DNA from: UBA7803 sp963822255
Lineage (GTDB): Bacteria; Pseudomonadota; Gammaproteobacteria; Pseudomonadales; Azotimanducaceae
Direction of reading: 5' to 3'
Length of the DNA: 64,000 nucleotides
Assembly (NCBI GenBank): GCA_963822255.1
Contig: CAWGGV010000009.1
Coordinates: 682,001-746,000 of the forward strand
Part shown: one piece after another, positions 51,595-60,808 of the stretch
How the letters are laid out: each line of letters opens with the position of its first letter
Numbering within the stretch: the first letter of the stretch is position 1
Translations under genes and position numbers: made by a program
Notes under the pieces: model-generated
The model's input: the letters and a program-made list of their open reading frames with translations, nothing else
The model's database searches: none
What the model was told of the DNA's origin: nothing

Positions 51595-52257
51595 TTACGT
51601 CTGGAACAGGCGCTCGAGGTGGTCGAGGTCGTTGATGACCCGCCAGCGGCCGCCACTTTCTTCCACCCGCTTCTGCCATGCCGCCAGCCGGTCGAGATAC
51701 TCCCGCGGGTTTACGTTGTCGGAGCGCAGCTTGGTCACGTTCAGAGCCACCACGTCGGTGTCGCGAAAGGTGAGCGGGAAGTCGCGCACGAAGCCTTTCT
51801 CCAGGTCTTCCTTCAGATCGGAGAAGATGAAGATGGTGCGGTGGCCCGGACTCTTCTCGTTCAGGTATTCCTGCGCCTGCAACAGGCCGCCGGAGATGTC
51901 CGTGTAAGCGGAGGGATGCACCGTCTTCACGAACTCGTCGATCTCAGCCTGAAACTCCCGCTTCTGGCCGTTGGCCGTGCTCGGACGATCGTCGAAGGTG
52001 GCCTTGGCGACGATGTCCTTCTCGCTGAAGCTGGCGGTGTCGATGCGGGCCACGGCGAACGAGTCGCCTGGCTGCAGCCGGGTCAGCGTGTAGTTGATGA
52101 TCTGCTGGGCTTTGTCGATCTCCTCGGTGTAGGTGCCCGAGGTGTCCAGCAACATGTAGACGCCGGTGGCGTGGCTGGGCGGCGACTCTCCGCAGCCGCC
52201 GAGGGCCAGGGTGGTCAAGGTCAGGCAGAGGGCGGCGAGCCTGTGGATTGCGCTCAT
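51595..52257 (-). CDS. VWA-like periplasmic lipoprotein
   Basis: 220 residues. Lipobox LGGC (cysteine near 22). The mature part begins VYMLLDTSGTYTEEI, a MIDAS-like DxSxT variant, with later TDISGGLLQAQ and IFIFSDLKEDLEKG, matching the order of a von Willebrand factor A domain; the second serine of DxSxS is threonine. Probably metal-dependent protein binding on the inner or outer membrane. The start ATG overlaps the stop of the coiled-coil membrane protein gene by four bases, so the two proteins are likely partners. Confidence 0.75.
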   Translation of the reverse strand: MSAIHRLAALCLTLTTLALGGCGESPPSHATGVYMLLDTSGTYTEEIDKAQQIINYTLTRLQPGDSFAVARIDTASFSEKDIVAKATFDDRPSTANGQKREFQAEIDEFVKTVHPSAYTDISGGLLQAQEYLNEKSPGHRTIFIFSDLKEDLEKGFVRDFPLTFRDTDVVALNVTKLRSDNVNPREYLDRLAAWQKRVEESGGRWRVINDLDHLERLFQT

Positions 52258-53768
52258 ACCGCCGCCTCCCCGAACCGGCCGTAGTGCTCGTCCGCGGCAG
52301 CCATCGGCCGGTCACGATCGTCGCCCTGGGCCGCCGCGTCGGCGCTGCGATCGCGCGCCTCGGCCGGCTCCGCCGAGCGGCCGCTGGCGGCGGACGGCAG
52401 CCGTGCCGACAGCCACAGCGGCGCGAAGATGACGACGTCGTATAGGTGCTGCAGCAACACGGCCGACTGCACCAGCAGACCGCCCGCAATACGCAGGCCG
52501 AGGTTGGCGAATCGCAGCACCAGGATCGCCGCCATGCCGAGCACGTGGCGCAGGGTCTGCACGAACGTCTCGAGGGGAATCGCCACGAAGGTGAGCGCGA
52601 AGGGCAGAATGAAGCCCATGCCCATCTGCGCCGCTGTGGTGATCCACAGCGCCTGGGAGGTCATGATCTGACCGGTATCGCCGCGCAGCAGCGACGCCGT
52701 GGCCAGCTCGTCCTGCAGCAGGATCTCGCGCATGTAGGCGAGCCCCGCCTCGACGCTGGCAAGCGTCGTCAGAATCACCAAGGTGAAGGCGCACATATAA
52801 ACCCGCGTGCGGTCGGGCAACGCCGAGATGACCGGGAACAGCCGGGTGATCCGCAGGGATTCCATCAGGAACAGGCCCATGGAGATCTCCACCAGGATGA
52901 TCACCAGAGCCGCGATATCGGCCATGCGGAACGCGCCGATGTAGCTGGTGCCGCCCACCATCTCGGCCATGGGCCGGGCGATCAGCGAGAAGTTGATGAC
53001 GGCGCCGCCGATGGCCACGCAGATCACCAGAGTGGACACCACGAACTGCACCAGCGCCGACGTCGACAGCATCTGCAGAGCGTGATCGGTCCCGCCGAGG
53101 ATCTCCCGGTACTCGTCCATGTGACGATCGATGGAGCGGGAGCGCTCGAGGATGGCCTCCACCGAGCGTTCCATGCGCCGGAGCTGGCCCTGGATGTGCC
53201 GCCAGCGCGGCACCATCCGCGACAGCAGACCGTGGCGCTGCCGGCTGGTCTTGCGGTAGCTGTCGAGCGCGCGGCTCTGCGCCTTGTCCATGGATTCGTG
53301 GATAGCCTCCAGAACGTCGCGCACGGCCGGGTCGGACTTGTCGGCGGCATCGGCCACCGCTTTCACCGCTTTGCTCCAGCCCGGCACCTGAGGCGGCACG
53401 TCCGCCGTGCTCTGGTGGTCTTCGTCGATGCGCCGGATCGTCTCCGTCAGGGTTCGCTGGATCTCCGGGTAACGGCCGAGATCGCGCTGCACGGTGGCGC
53501 CGATGCGTTCGAACTCCCGGCTGACGATCCGCTCCTTGGTCTCGCGGCCGGCCGCCAGCAGCACTTCGCGGTTACGGTGCTCCAGGTGCAGCTCGGCGCG
53601 GCGCAGGCCGAAGGCCGCCATGCGCAGGGCGTTGTGCAGCATGCGCGCGAGGGTGGCGATGCTGCGCCGGGCCGGCGCGCGGCCGAAGTACATGACCGTC
53701 ATGAGCAGCACCGTCCAGACGAGAACGGAGGTCACGACGCTGTCTGTGAGCATGAACAGCTCTTGCAT
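52254..53768 (-). CDS. Uncharacterised membrane protein with coiled coil
   Basis: 504 residues from ATG at 53768 (GGAGAGG upstream). An N-terminal membrane helix (SVVTSVLVWTVLLMTVMYFG region), a long charged helical region from about 25 to 215 (ELHLEHRNREVLLAAGRETKERIV, RMERSVEAILERSRSIDRHM in parts) likely a cytoplasmic coiled coil, then five or six helices from about 225 to 450 and an acidic/Arg-rich tail. I recognise no family. The coupled VWA-like lipoprotein gene suggests a membrane complex that senses or organises the envelope. Confidence 0.7.
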   Translation of the reverse strand: MQELFMLTDSVVTSVLVWTVLLMTVMYFGRAPARRSIATLARMLHNALRMAAFGLRRAELHLEHRNREVLLAAGRETKERIVSREFERIGATVQRDLGRYPEIQRTLTETIRRIDEDHQSTADVPPQVPGWSKAVKAVADAADKSDPAVRDVLEAIHESMDKAQSRALDSYRKTSRQRHGLLSRMVPRWRHIQGQLRRMERSVEAILERSRSIDRHMDEYREILGGTDHALQMLSTSALVQFVVSTLVICVAIGGAVINFSLIARPMAEMVGGTSYIGAFRMADIAALVIILVEISMGLFLMESLRITRLFPVISALPDRTRVYMCAFTLVILTTLASVEAGLAYMREILLQDELATASLLRGDTGQIMTSQALWITTAAQMGMGFILPFALTFVAIPLETFVQTLRHVLGMAAILVLRFANLGLRIAGGLLVQSAVLLQHLYDVVIFAPLWLSARLPSAASGRSAEPAEARDRSADAAAQGDDRDRPMAAADEHYGRFGEAAV

Positions 53769-53994
53769 GGTCCTCTCCCCCGTCCCTTGAGGCTCCTTAT
53801 GACTACCGTTCCGAGTCTGCGGCAACTCCGGACCGCGGACTGTGAATTCGCTTACAAAGCTGGACACCCAATGGAGGTTCGCGAATCTGTGCGCTCGTCG
53901 TCGTTGCCGGCAGCCTCTGTGGAACGGCGGTTGCAGGGCGGTTGCAGGAAGATAGGGAGGTAGGAAGGTAGGAAATAACTTGCGGGAGCACGCC

Positions 53995-54981
53995 ATGGGC
54001 CTGCTGGTCGAGGGCGAATGGGCCGACAGATGGTACGACACCGACTCCACCGGAGGACGGTTCGAGCGCCAGGAGCAGGCGTTTCGCCATTGGATCACCC
54101 CCGACGGCAGCGCCGGCCCCTCGGGAGAAGGGGGTTTTCCGGCCGAGGCCGGCCGCTACCATCTGTACGTCAGCTACGCCTGCCCCTGGGCCCACCGCAC
54201 CTTGATCATGCGCGCGCTCAAGGCGCTGACGGATCACATCGGGGTATCGGTGGTGAACTGGTACATGGGCCCGGAGGGCTGGACGTTCGAGCCGGGGGAC
54301 GGCGTCGTTGCCGACCCGCTGTTCGGCGTAAAGCGCCTGTACGAGTTGTACCTGAAAGCGGATCCGGCGTTCACGGGGCGAGTAACGGTGCCCGTGCTGT
54401 GGGACAAAGCCCGCGGCACCATCGTCAACAACGAGTCCGCCGACGTCATCCGCATGCTCGGGAGCGCCTTCGACGGCGCGGGGGCCGCCGTAGGCGACTA
54501 CTACCCGGAACCGTTGCGAGACGAGATCGACGCCATCAACGATCGCGTCTACCACACCGTCAACAACGGCGTGTACAAATGCGGCTTCGCCACCACCCAG
54601 GAAGCCTACGAAGAAGCCGTGCATCCCCTGTTCGAGTCACTCGACTGGCTCGAGGCGCGGCTTGCCGAACGCCGCTTCCTGACCGGCAGTGCACTCACCG
54701 AGGCGGACATCCGGCTGTTCACGACCCTGGTCCGGTTCGACCCGGTCTACAACGGGCACTTCAAGTGCAATCTGCGCCGCCTCACCGACTATCCGAACCT
54801 GTGGGGCTACGCCCGCGATATCTATCAGCGTCCCCGGGTGCGGCCCACGGTGAACTTCCATCACATCCGCAATCACTATTACCGGAGCCAGAAGACGGTG
54901 AATCCCACCGGCGTGGTGCCGATCGGTCCGGCGCTCGACTTCGAGGCGCCCCACAACCGTGAGCGCCTGACCAGCGGTTGA
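53995..54981 (+). CDS. Glutathionyl-hydroquinone reductase (YqjG/ECM4 type)
   Basis: 328 residues from ATG at 53995 with GGGAG six bases upstream (an in-frame TTG at 53980 is less likely). Xi-class glutathione transferase: thioredoxin-like domain with the catalytic Cys63 in YACPWAHRTLIMRAL, then the helical domain with NNESADVIRML, VNNGVYKCGFA and YNGHFKCNL, and a late HYYRSQKTVNPTGVVPIGP segment, all in family order. Reduces glutathionyl-hydroquinones to hydroquinones in the cytoplasm. It is divergent from the membrane-protein operon; 226 bases of intergenic DNA contain TAGGAAGG-type repeats just before the start. Confidence 0.92.
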   Translation: MGLLVEGEWADRWYDTDSTGGRFERQEQAFRHWITPDGSAGPSGEGGFPAEAGRYHLYVSYACPWAHRTLIMRALKALTDHIGVSVVNWYMGPEGWTFEPGDGVVADPLFGVKRLYELYLKADPAFTGRVTVPVLWDKARGTIVNNESADVIRMLGSAFDGAGAAVGDYYPEPLRDEIDAINDRVYHTVNNGVYKCGFATTQEAYEEAVHPLFESLDWLEARLAERRFLTGSALTEADIRLFTTLVRFDPVYNGHFKCNLRRLTDYPNLWGYARDIYQRPRVRPTVNFHHIRNHYYRSQKTVNPTGVVPIGPALDFEAPHNRERLTSG

Positions 54982-55112
54982 CGAGCCGGGTCATCCGTCG
55001 GGTTCCGCAGCATTCGAGCAGACTAACCCGAACGGTGAAGCCGCCGGACATGGCGCTGGGCTCGCAGCCTCCTCGAGAGACGCGAGCCCGCGCTCTGTGG
55101 TTGCCTATGGCG

Positions 55113-56090
55113 TCACTGCGGCTGGCTCGAGGTCTCGTCCTGGTCCGAGCTCGAGCTGCCGGACTGTTGCATGCTGCCGCTTTGGCTGCTGTCGTTCTGC
55201 ATGCTGTCGTTCTGCATGCTGTCGTTCTGCATGCTGCCGCTCTGGCTGCCGCCGCTCTCGCTGCCGCGCGACTGCTCGAATGCAGAGAACTCGCTGCGGT
55301 TGATCCGGCCGTCGGAGTTGGTATCGATCTCGTCCTTATGGGAAGCGAGCGTCTGATTGCCTTGCAGCTCGTCCTGACTCAGATAGCCGTCACCGTTGCT
55401 GTCGAGCTGATCGAAGTCGGCCGTCGAGGCGGTCATGGGTGCGCCAGCCGGCAGCACGCTGTCGATGGCGTAAAGCCGGAGGTTGCCCTGTTGGATGTTG
55501 GATGCCACCACTTTGGCATCGCCCACCTGCAAGGTGCCGTTCTTCGAGCTGAGATCGACAGTGCCCCCACCGATCGTCTTGGCCTTGCCAATGCGCTGCG
55601 CCATCTGCGGGTCCACGTCGTCAGCGACGATGTGCGCACGCAGCAGATTCACCAGCTCCTGCTGATGGCCCGGCTGCATGAGCCGCTGAATGTCCTGGCC
55701 CGACGACTGGAAGGCGTCGTTGGTCGGCGCAAAGATGGTGTATTTGTTGCCGCCGGTCAGAGCATTCGCCATGCCCGTCTGCTCCAGAGCCTTGATGAAT
55801 TCGCTGACCTGACCTTCCTGCTGCGCAAGCTGGTCCAGGGTCTGGTTCTGCATGCTCTGGGTGCTCTGAGAGTCCTGAGAGCTCTGCATGCTCTGAGAGC
55901 TCTGCGTGTTCTGGGAACTCTGCATCTGACCGCCGGAGGCCGACTGCTCGCCCGACGCCGACGAATCGTTCGTTCCCGCTGCCTGGGCGCTGAGGGCCAC
56001 CCCCGTCAGCAGACTTGCGGCCAGGCCCGTCGCCGCCAGCAGGCGGGCACCGCCGGGCCGACCCGGCTGCTCTCTCGTGTCCTTGCTCAT
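55113..56090 (-). CDS. Secreted fasciclin-domain protein with EF-hand pair and Ser/Gln/Met repeats
   Basis: 325 residues from ATG at 56090, with GGAGGAG upstream. Signal peptide ends near SAQAAG (residue 38). Then a repetitive SMQSSQ-type region, one fasciclin (FAS1) domain (about 90-215: ALTGGNKYTIFAPTNDAFQ in parts, LLRAHIVADDV, LYAIDSVLP), two EF-hands (DSNGDGYLSQDEL and DTNSDGRINRSEF, both with good calcium ligands) and a C-terminal SMQND repeat. FAS1 proteins mediate adhesion. The combination with EF-hands in a single bacterial protein is uncommon. Single gene. Confidence 0.85.
   Translation of the reverse strand: MSKDTREQPGRPGGARLLAATGLAASLLTGVALSAQAAGTNDSSASGEQSASGGQMQSSQNTQSSQSMQSSQDSQSTQSMQNQTLDQLAQQEGQVSEFIKALEQTGMANALTGGNKYTIFAPTNDAFQSSGQDIQRLMQPGHQQELVNLLRAHIVADDVDPQMAQRIGKAKTIGGGTVDLSSKNGTLQVGDAKVVASNIQQGNLRLYAIDSVLPAGAPMTASTADFDQLDSNGDGYLSQDELQGNQTLASHKDEIDTNSDGRINRSEFSAFEQSRGSESGGSQSGSMQNDSMQNDSMQNDSSQSGSMQQSGSSSSDQDETSSQPQ
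55191..55235 (-). repeat. Three perfect 15-base tandem repeats coding SMQND
   Basis: Three identical copies of GTCGTTCTGCATGCT (55191-55205, 55206-55220, 55221-55235) encode SMQND three times in the C-terminal tail of the fasciclin protein. A degenerate SMQ-type repeat also lies in the N-terminal region (about 55850-55930). Copy number likely varies between strains. Confidence 0.85.
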
Positions 56091-56187
56091 ATTGCCTTCT
56101 CCTCCAATGGGAAGTTGCGGCGGCCCCCCGGGACTGCCGTGCAACGGTTCAAGCAACGAGCGTGCCGCGGCGCCGGCGGCACAGCCA

Positions 56188-58353
56188 TCAAGGCAACGCT
56201 TCTTCGGGCTTCAGCCCCTGCTCCACCAGCAGGGCGTCCGGCGTTGCGTCGCGACCTCGGAAGCGCCGGTACACCTCGGCGGCGGGCAGGCTGCCGCCGA
56301 GACCAAGCACCGTGCCGCGGAAGCGCTCGGCCACTTCCCGAATGGCCTCGTCATTGCCGAGCCCCACCTCGCGGAAGGCCGCAAAGGCATCGGCGGCCAG
56401 CACCTCGGCCCACTTGTAGGAGTAATAGCCGGCCGCGTAACCGCCGGCGAACAGATGACCGAAGGAAGGCAGCTGGCTCTCGTTCGGCAGACGGGGGGTC
56501 AGCAGGGTCTCCCGGGCGACGGCCTCTTCGATCTCGAACGGCGTGCGGGTCTCGCCGGAGCCTTCCACCGCGTAGCGCTGGTGCAGGGCCATGTCGGTCT
56601 TGGCGAACTGGAGCTGGCGCAACGTGGCGTTACCCACCATGAAATTGCGGCTGGCGACGATGCGCTCCAGGGTGCTCTCATCCAGCGGCTCGCCAGTGTC
56701 CACGTGGGCCGTGAGTCCTCTGAGGAACGGCGGGTGCTCCATCCAGTATTCGTTGAACTGGCTGGCCAGCTCCACTGCGTCCCATTCCACCAGGTTCATC
56801 CCCGATGCGCCGCCTTCCTCCACCATGGTGAACATGTGCTGGGTGGCGTGACCGAACTCGTGAAACAGGGTACGCACGTCCTCCAGGGACAGCAGCGCCG
56901 GCTTGCCCGGCGACGGCGGCCGCGCGTTCGTGACGAACAGGGCGACCGGCAGGGACGAGGACCGCCCGGCCGGCGCCAGCACCCGGCTCTTGTCCACCAC
57001 CGTGTTCATCCAGGCGCCGCCCCGTTTCTCCCCGGGCCGGGCGTAGGGATCCATGTAGAAGCCGGCGATGACCTGCCCCTCCCGCAGCACCTGATAGAAC
57101 GTCACCGCGGGATCCCACGTCGGTACTTCGGGATCGTCCAGTCGCCGAATGGCGACTCCGTAGAGGCTCTCCACCAGAGAGAAGAGGCCGTCCATGACCC
57201 GTGGCAGCTGAAAGTACTCGCGCAACCGCTCGCCGTCGTAGTGGAACTCGGCCTCCCGCAACTTCTCGGCGTAGTACGCCACGTCCCAGGGCTTCGGATC
57301 CGCTGCCTCCGGTGCGCCGCTGCGTCTCATGAACGCCGTCAGATCGGCGAGCTCCCGCTCCGCCGCCGGCCGCGCCGCGGCCTCCAGATCCGCCAGCAGC
57401 GCCCAGACGGCGTCCACCGACGGCGCCATCTTCGCGTCGATGCTGCGCTCGGCGTAACTGGCGAAGCCCACCAGCCGGGATTGCTCCTGGCGCAGCTTCA
57501 GGATCTCCTCGAGCACCGGACGGTTGTCGAATTCGCCGCGGGTGCCCCGGCTACGGAACGCGCGGTAGAACTCCTCCCGGAGGGTGCGGTCCTCGGCGTG
57601 CTCGATCACGGCCATGTAGTTGACGCCGTTGACCACGAAGTGCCACGGTCCGTCGCCGTTGCCGGCTCTTCCCGCGCCGTCCTCCCGCGCCGTCTGCAGC
57701 GCGAGATCGAGCACCGATTGCGGCACGCCAGCGAGCCGCGACGGGTCGTCCACCCGTACCCGCGCCTGCTTCTCCTCCCTCACCAGGTTGGTCTGAAAGC
57801 GGTTGCCGAGCTCCGACAGTCGCTCCTGGATTTCCCGGTAGCGCCGGCGCTCCTCACCGGTGAGGTGCACGCCCGAGCGCTCCATGATGCGGATAGCTTC
57901 CTCCAGGATGCGCCGTTGGGGCTGGTCGAGAACGTCGTATTCGGCGCTGTCCCGGAGTGTCACCATGCTCTGATGGACCGCCGCGCTCTGGCTGATGCGA
58001 TTACCGAGAGCCACGTAGCGGGGGCGCACGGCGTCATATGCCGCCTGAAGGCCGTCGCTGTACTTCACGCTCAGCACGTGCAGCACGGCGCCGAACACGC
58101 GGCCGAGGCGATCCTGCAGCGCCTCGAGCGGCAGCATCAGGCCGTGCCAGGTGGGCTGCTGGCTGCGCTCGAGCTGGTCGAACGCGGTTTCGGACTGCTC
58201 GAGCAGGGACTCGAGCCCGCTGCGCACGTGGGCCGCCGTGAGATTGTCCCACACCGGCAGATGGCTCATCGGGCCAATGGACACCGTCGCCTCGATCAAC
58301 GCGAGGCTTGCCGCCAGGCTTGCCGCGCCGCCTCCGGGTTCACTCGTCGCCAC
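56188..58353 (-). CDS. prlC: Oligopeptidase A-type M3 metallopeptidase
   Basis: 721 residues from a GTG at 58353 with AGGAG about 8 bases upstream; ATG 58269 (MSHLPVWDNL) is an alternative closer to the E. coli start. Zinc motif FHEFGHATQHMF (HExxH) with the downstream glutamate in NLVEWDAVELASQFNEYWM, in parts. Other family parts: GLAAVLRA... not needed; LPVALFVTN and SFGHLFAGGYAAGYYSYKWAEVLAADAF in parts. Cytoplasmic peptidase that degrades short peptides including signal-peptide fragments. Preceded by the terminator of the aconitase operon. Confidence 0.92.
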   Translation of the reverse strand: MATSEPGGGAASLAASLALIEATVSIGPMSHLPVWDNLTAAHVRSGLESLLEQSETAFDQLERSQQPTWHGLMLPLEALQDRLGRVFGAVLHVLSVKYSDGLQAAYDAVRPRYVALGNRISQSAAVHQSMVTLRDSAEYDVLDQPQRRILEEAIRIMERSGVHLTGEERRRYREIQERLSELGNRFQTNLVREEKQARVRVDDPSRLAGVPQSVLDLALQTAREDGAGRAGNGDGPWHFVVNGVNYMAVIEHAEDRTLREEFYRAFRSRGTRGEFDNRPVLEEILKLRQEQSRLVGFASYAERSIDAKMAPSVDAVWALLADLEAAARPAAERELADLTAFMRRSGAPEAADPKPWDVAYYAEKLREAEFHYDGERLREYFQLPRVMDGLFSLVESLYGVAIRRLDDPEVPTWDPAVTFYQVLREGQVIAGFYMDPYARPGEKRGGAWMNTVVDKSRVLAPAGRSSSLPVALFVTNARPPSPGKPALLSLEDVRTLFHEFGHATQHMFTMVEEGGASGMNLVEWDAVELASQFNEYWMEHPPFLRGLTAHVDTGEPLDESTLERIVASRNFMVGNATLRQLQFAKTDMALHQRYAVEGSGETRTPFEIEEAVARETLLTPRLPNESQLPSFGHLFAGGYAAGYYSYKWAEVLAADAFAAFREVGLGNDEAIREVAERFRGTVLGLGGSLPAAEVYRRFRGRDATPDALLVEQGLKPEEALP

Positions 58354-58843
58354 TCACCGTCTCCTGCATTTCCGGGCGCCGATTGTACATCCGTGGGCCG
58401 GCCCGGCGTTCAGCCGCCCGCCGTGCGCACAGGCAAAACACGGGCAAAAAAAACCCGGCCAACTCTGGGGGATAGAGATATGGCCGGGGAACAGGGACAC
58501 GTTGATGTTCGTTGCTGTTCAACCCGCCGGGCGTCGCATCCACCGCGAACGCGCGTTCGTGTGGGCCCGGTTGCTCGTCGTGCTCCTCGACAGCGGTACT
58601 TCCCTGACCGCCGGGCGGCCAACCACACTCACAGGGCATTCAAAGCACGAACTGAATCCGAGAAACATCGGTAGTAGAGCAAGAACCGGGCCAGCGCCCC
58701 GGCCCCGGTGGAAGCGGGTGATTCCGCGGCGCGCAGGCGGGTTCTCACCGGCGGGGTGGCCGCTCGTCTGAAGCAGCCGACCGTGCCGCACCCGGCTGCC
58801 GGGGTTACGCTGCCCGGGAAAGCTGTCCACGGCGACGTAAGAG
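58354..58843. other. 490-base intergenic region
   Basis: No convincing coding sequence: the short minus-strand ORFs inside lack a ribosome site and family-like sequence. It holds one intrinsic terminator (58446-58488). The remaining 350 bases towards the aconitase stop show nothing I can name; they contain GC-rich sequence like the coding parts but with stops in all frames, so a decayed gene or long 3' untranslated region is possible. Confidence 0.6.
58446..58488 (-). terminator. Rho-independent terminator of the aconitase operon
   Basis: On the minus strand, an eight-base perfect stem CCCGGCCA/TGGCCGGG with a 19-base loop is followed by eight T. It lies 356 bases downstream of the aconitase stop and about 93 bases upstream of the prlC start on the same strand, so it separates the two transcription units. 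Confidence 0.75.
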
Positions 58844-60808
58844 TTACGGGCGCTCGGCCGGGAGACGCGCCGCCAGCCAGTTTACCAGGCCGCCGGCCCG
58901 CAACACCTGGCGCTGACGTTCCGACAGATCGAGGCGTAGGCGGAGCGATTTGTCGTGGTCCCGCCGTGCCGTTCTGCGGCGGCGGACAGCGATCACGTCG
59001 TCCCGGTCCAGCGCCGTGTGCAGCTGCTCGAAGCGCACCACGTCGCCGGCCGACAAATCGTCGTAATCGGCTGCGTTCTCGAACATCAGCGGCAGCACGC
59101 CGTAGTTCACCAGGTTCTGCCGGTGAATGCGGGCAAAGGAGCGCGCCAGGGCCACCCGGAGGCCCAGGTAGCGGGGCGCCAGCGCCGCATGCTCCCGGCT
59201 GGATCCCTGGCCATAGTTGTCGCCCGCCACCACCATGTGGTCGCCCGCCGCTCTTGCCCGGCGCGGATAGTGCTCGTCCACCATCTCGAAGCAGAACTCG
59301 GCGATCGCCGGGATGTTGCTGCGCAGCGGCAGCACCCGAAGCCCGGCCGGCAGAATCTCGTCGGTGGAGACGTCGTCGCCCATCTTCAGCAGCACCTCGA
59401 GCTCGAAGTCGTCCGGCAGGGGGTCGAGCTCGGGCAGCCGCTCGATGTTCGGCCCCATGACCAGCTCCACCGATGCGAGGTTGTTTTCCGACAGGGGCGC
59501 CACCAGCAGATCCCGGTCGGGCTCGGTGCGCTCAGGGACGCCAATGCGCGGATAGTCCATGTCCAGGGTCCGGGGATCCGTGATGGCGCCGCTGAGGGCG
59601 GATGCCGCTGCGGTCTCCGGGCTGCACAGATACACCAGGTCGTCGCGGGTCCCGGAGCGGCCGGGGAAGTTGCGGGGCACGGTGCGCAGGCTCCGGCGGT
59701 GGCTGGCGGGGGCCTGGCCCATGCCGATGCAGCCGTTGCAGCCCGCCTGGTGCAAGCGCGCGCCGGCGGCGAGCAAGGCATCGAGCTGGCCGTCGCGGAT
59801 CAGGGCGCGGAGCACCTGGCGCGACGATGGATTGACGTCCAGCGAGACGCCCTCGGCCACCGTTCGCCCGGCCACGATGGCAGCGGCCATGGCGAAATCC
59901 CGGTAACCCGGATTGGCCGACGAGCCGATGTACGACTGGTATATGTCCTCGCCGGCGAGCTCCGCCACCGGCACCACGTTGCCGGGGCTCGAGGGCTTTG
60001 CGATCAGTGGCTCGAGCCGGTCGAGGCGGAGCTGCTCCTGGTGGTCGTAGTCGCAGCCGCGATCGGCCCGCCAGGGCTCGAAATCCCCGCCGCGTCCCTC
60101 CGATTGCAGAAACCGCCGCACCTCGTCGTCCGCTGGAAACACGCTGGTGGTGGCGCCGAGCTCGGTGCCCATGTTGCAGATCACGTGGCGGTCCATGGCG
60201 GAGAGCGTGTCGACGCCGGGGCCGAAATACTCGATCACGCGTCCGAGCCCACCGTCCACGTCGTGGCGGCGGAGCATCTCGAGGATCACGTCCTTGGCGC
60301 TGACCCAGTTCGGCAGCTCGCCGCTGAGCTCCACCCCCCAGACCTCCGGCATGGGCACCGCCACCGGCTCCCCGGCCATGGCCAGCGCCACGTCCGCGCC
60401 GCCGGCACCCACCGCGAACATGCCCAGGCTCCCGGCCGCCGGGGTGTGACTGTCCGAGCCGATGAGGGTGGCACCGGGACGGCCGAATCGCATCATGTGG
60501 ACCGGATGGCTCACCCCGTTGCCGGGCCGGCTGTACCAGACGCCGAAGCGCCGGCACGCCGACAGCAGGAACTCGTGGTCGTCCGGGTTCCGGTTGTCCT
60601 GCTGGATGAGATTGTGATCCACGTACTGGGCCGACACCTCGGTGCGGGTGCGTTGCAGGCCGATGGCGTCGAGCATCAGCATGACCAGAGTGCCGGTGGC
60701 GTCCTGGGTCAGGGTCTGATCGAAGACCAGCGGCAACGCCTCGCCGGGCGCGGGGAGATCGCCGTCATGATGGGCGGCCAGAAGCTTATGGGTCAGGTTC
60801 CGGGACAT
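58844..60808 (-). CDS. Aconitate hydratase, short form
   Basis: 654 residues from ATG at 60808. Iron-sulfur aconitase superfamily: YVDHNLIQQDNRNPDDH, DSHTPAAGSLGMFAVGAGG in parts, the cluster cysteines in HQAGCNGCIGMG, and the swivel domain with DNYGQGSSREHAALAPRYLG in parts. At about 650 residues it belongs to the compact type between AcnA (near 890) and LeuC+LeuD, as in some thermophiles and mitochondrial-like enzymes. Converts citrate and isocitrate. Its start overlaps the acetyl-CoA hydrolase/transferase gene by 23 bases, so it is the last gene of that operon. Confidence 0.9.
   Translation of the reverse strand: MSRNLTHKLLAAHHDGDLPAPGEALPLVFDQTLTQDATGTLVMLMLDAIGLQRTRTEVSAQYVDHNLIQQDNRNPDDHEFLLSACRRFGVWYSRPGNGVSHPVHMMRFGRPGATLIGSDSHTPAAGSLGMFAVGAGGADVALAMAGEPVAVPMPEVWGVELSGELPNWVSAKDVILEMLRRHDVDGGLGRVIEYFGPGVDTLSAMDRHVICNMGTELGATTSVFPADDEVRRFLQSEGRGGDFEPWRADRGCDYDHQEQLRLDRLEPLIAKPSSPGNVVPVAELAGEDIYQSYIGSSANPGYRDFAMAAAIVAGRTVAEGVSLDVNPSSRQVLRALIRDGQLDALLAAGARLHQAGCNGCIGMGQAPASHRRSLRTVPRNFPGRSGTRDDLVYLCSPETAAASALSGAITDPRTLDMDYPRIGVPERTEPDRDLLVAPLSENNLASVELVMGPNIERLPELDPLPDDFELEVLLKMGDDVSTDEILPAGLRVLPLRSNIPAIAEFCFEMVDEHYPRRARAAGDHMVVAGDNYGQGSSREHAALAPRYLGLRVALARSFARIHRQNLVNYGVLPLMFENAADYDDLSAGDVVRFEQLHTALDRDDVIAVRRRRTARRDHDKSLRLRLDLSERQRQVLRAGGLVNWLAARLPAERP

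Noticed and set aside
58340..58639. 99-codon open frame on the minus strand in the 490-base gap
   Set aside because: It overlaps the intrinsic terminator and the prlC start, and its sequence is unlike any protein family.
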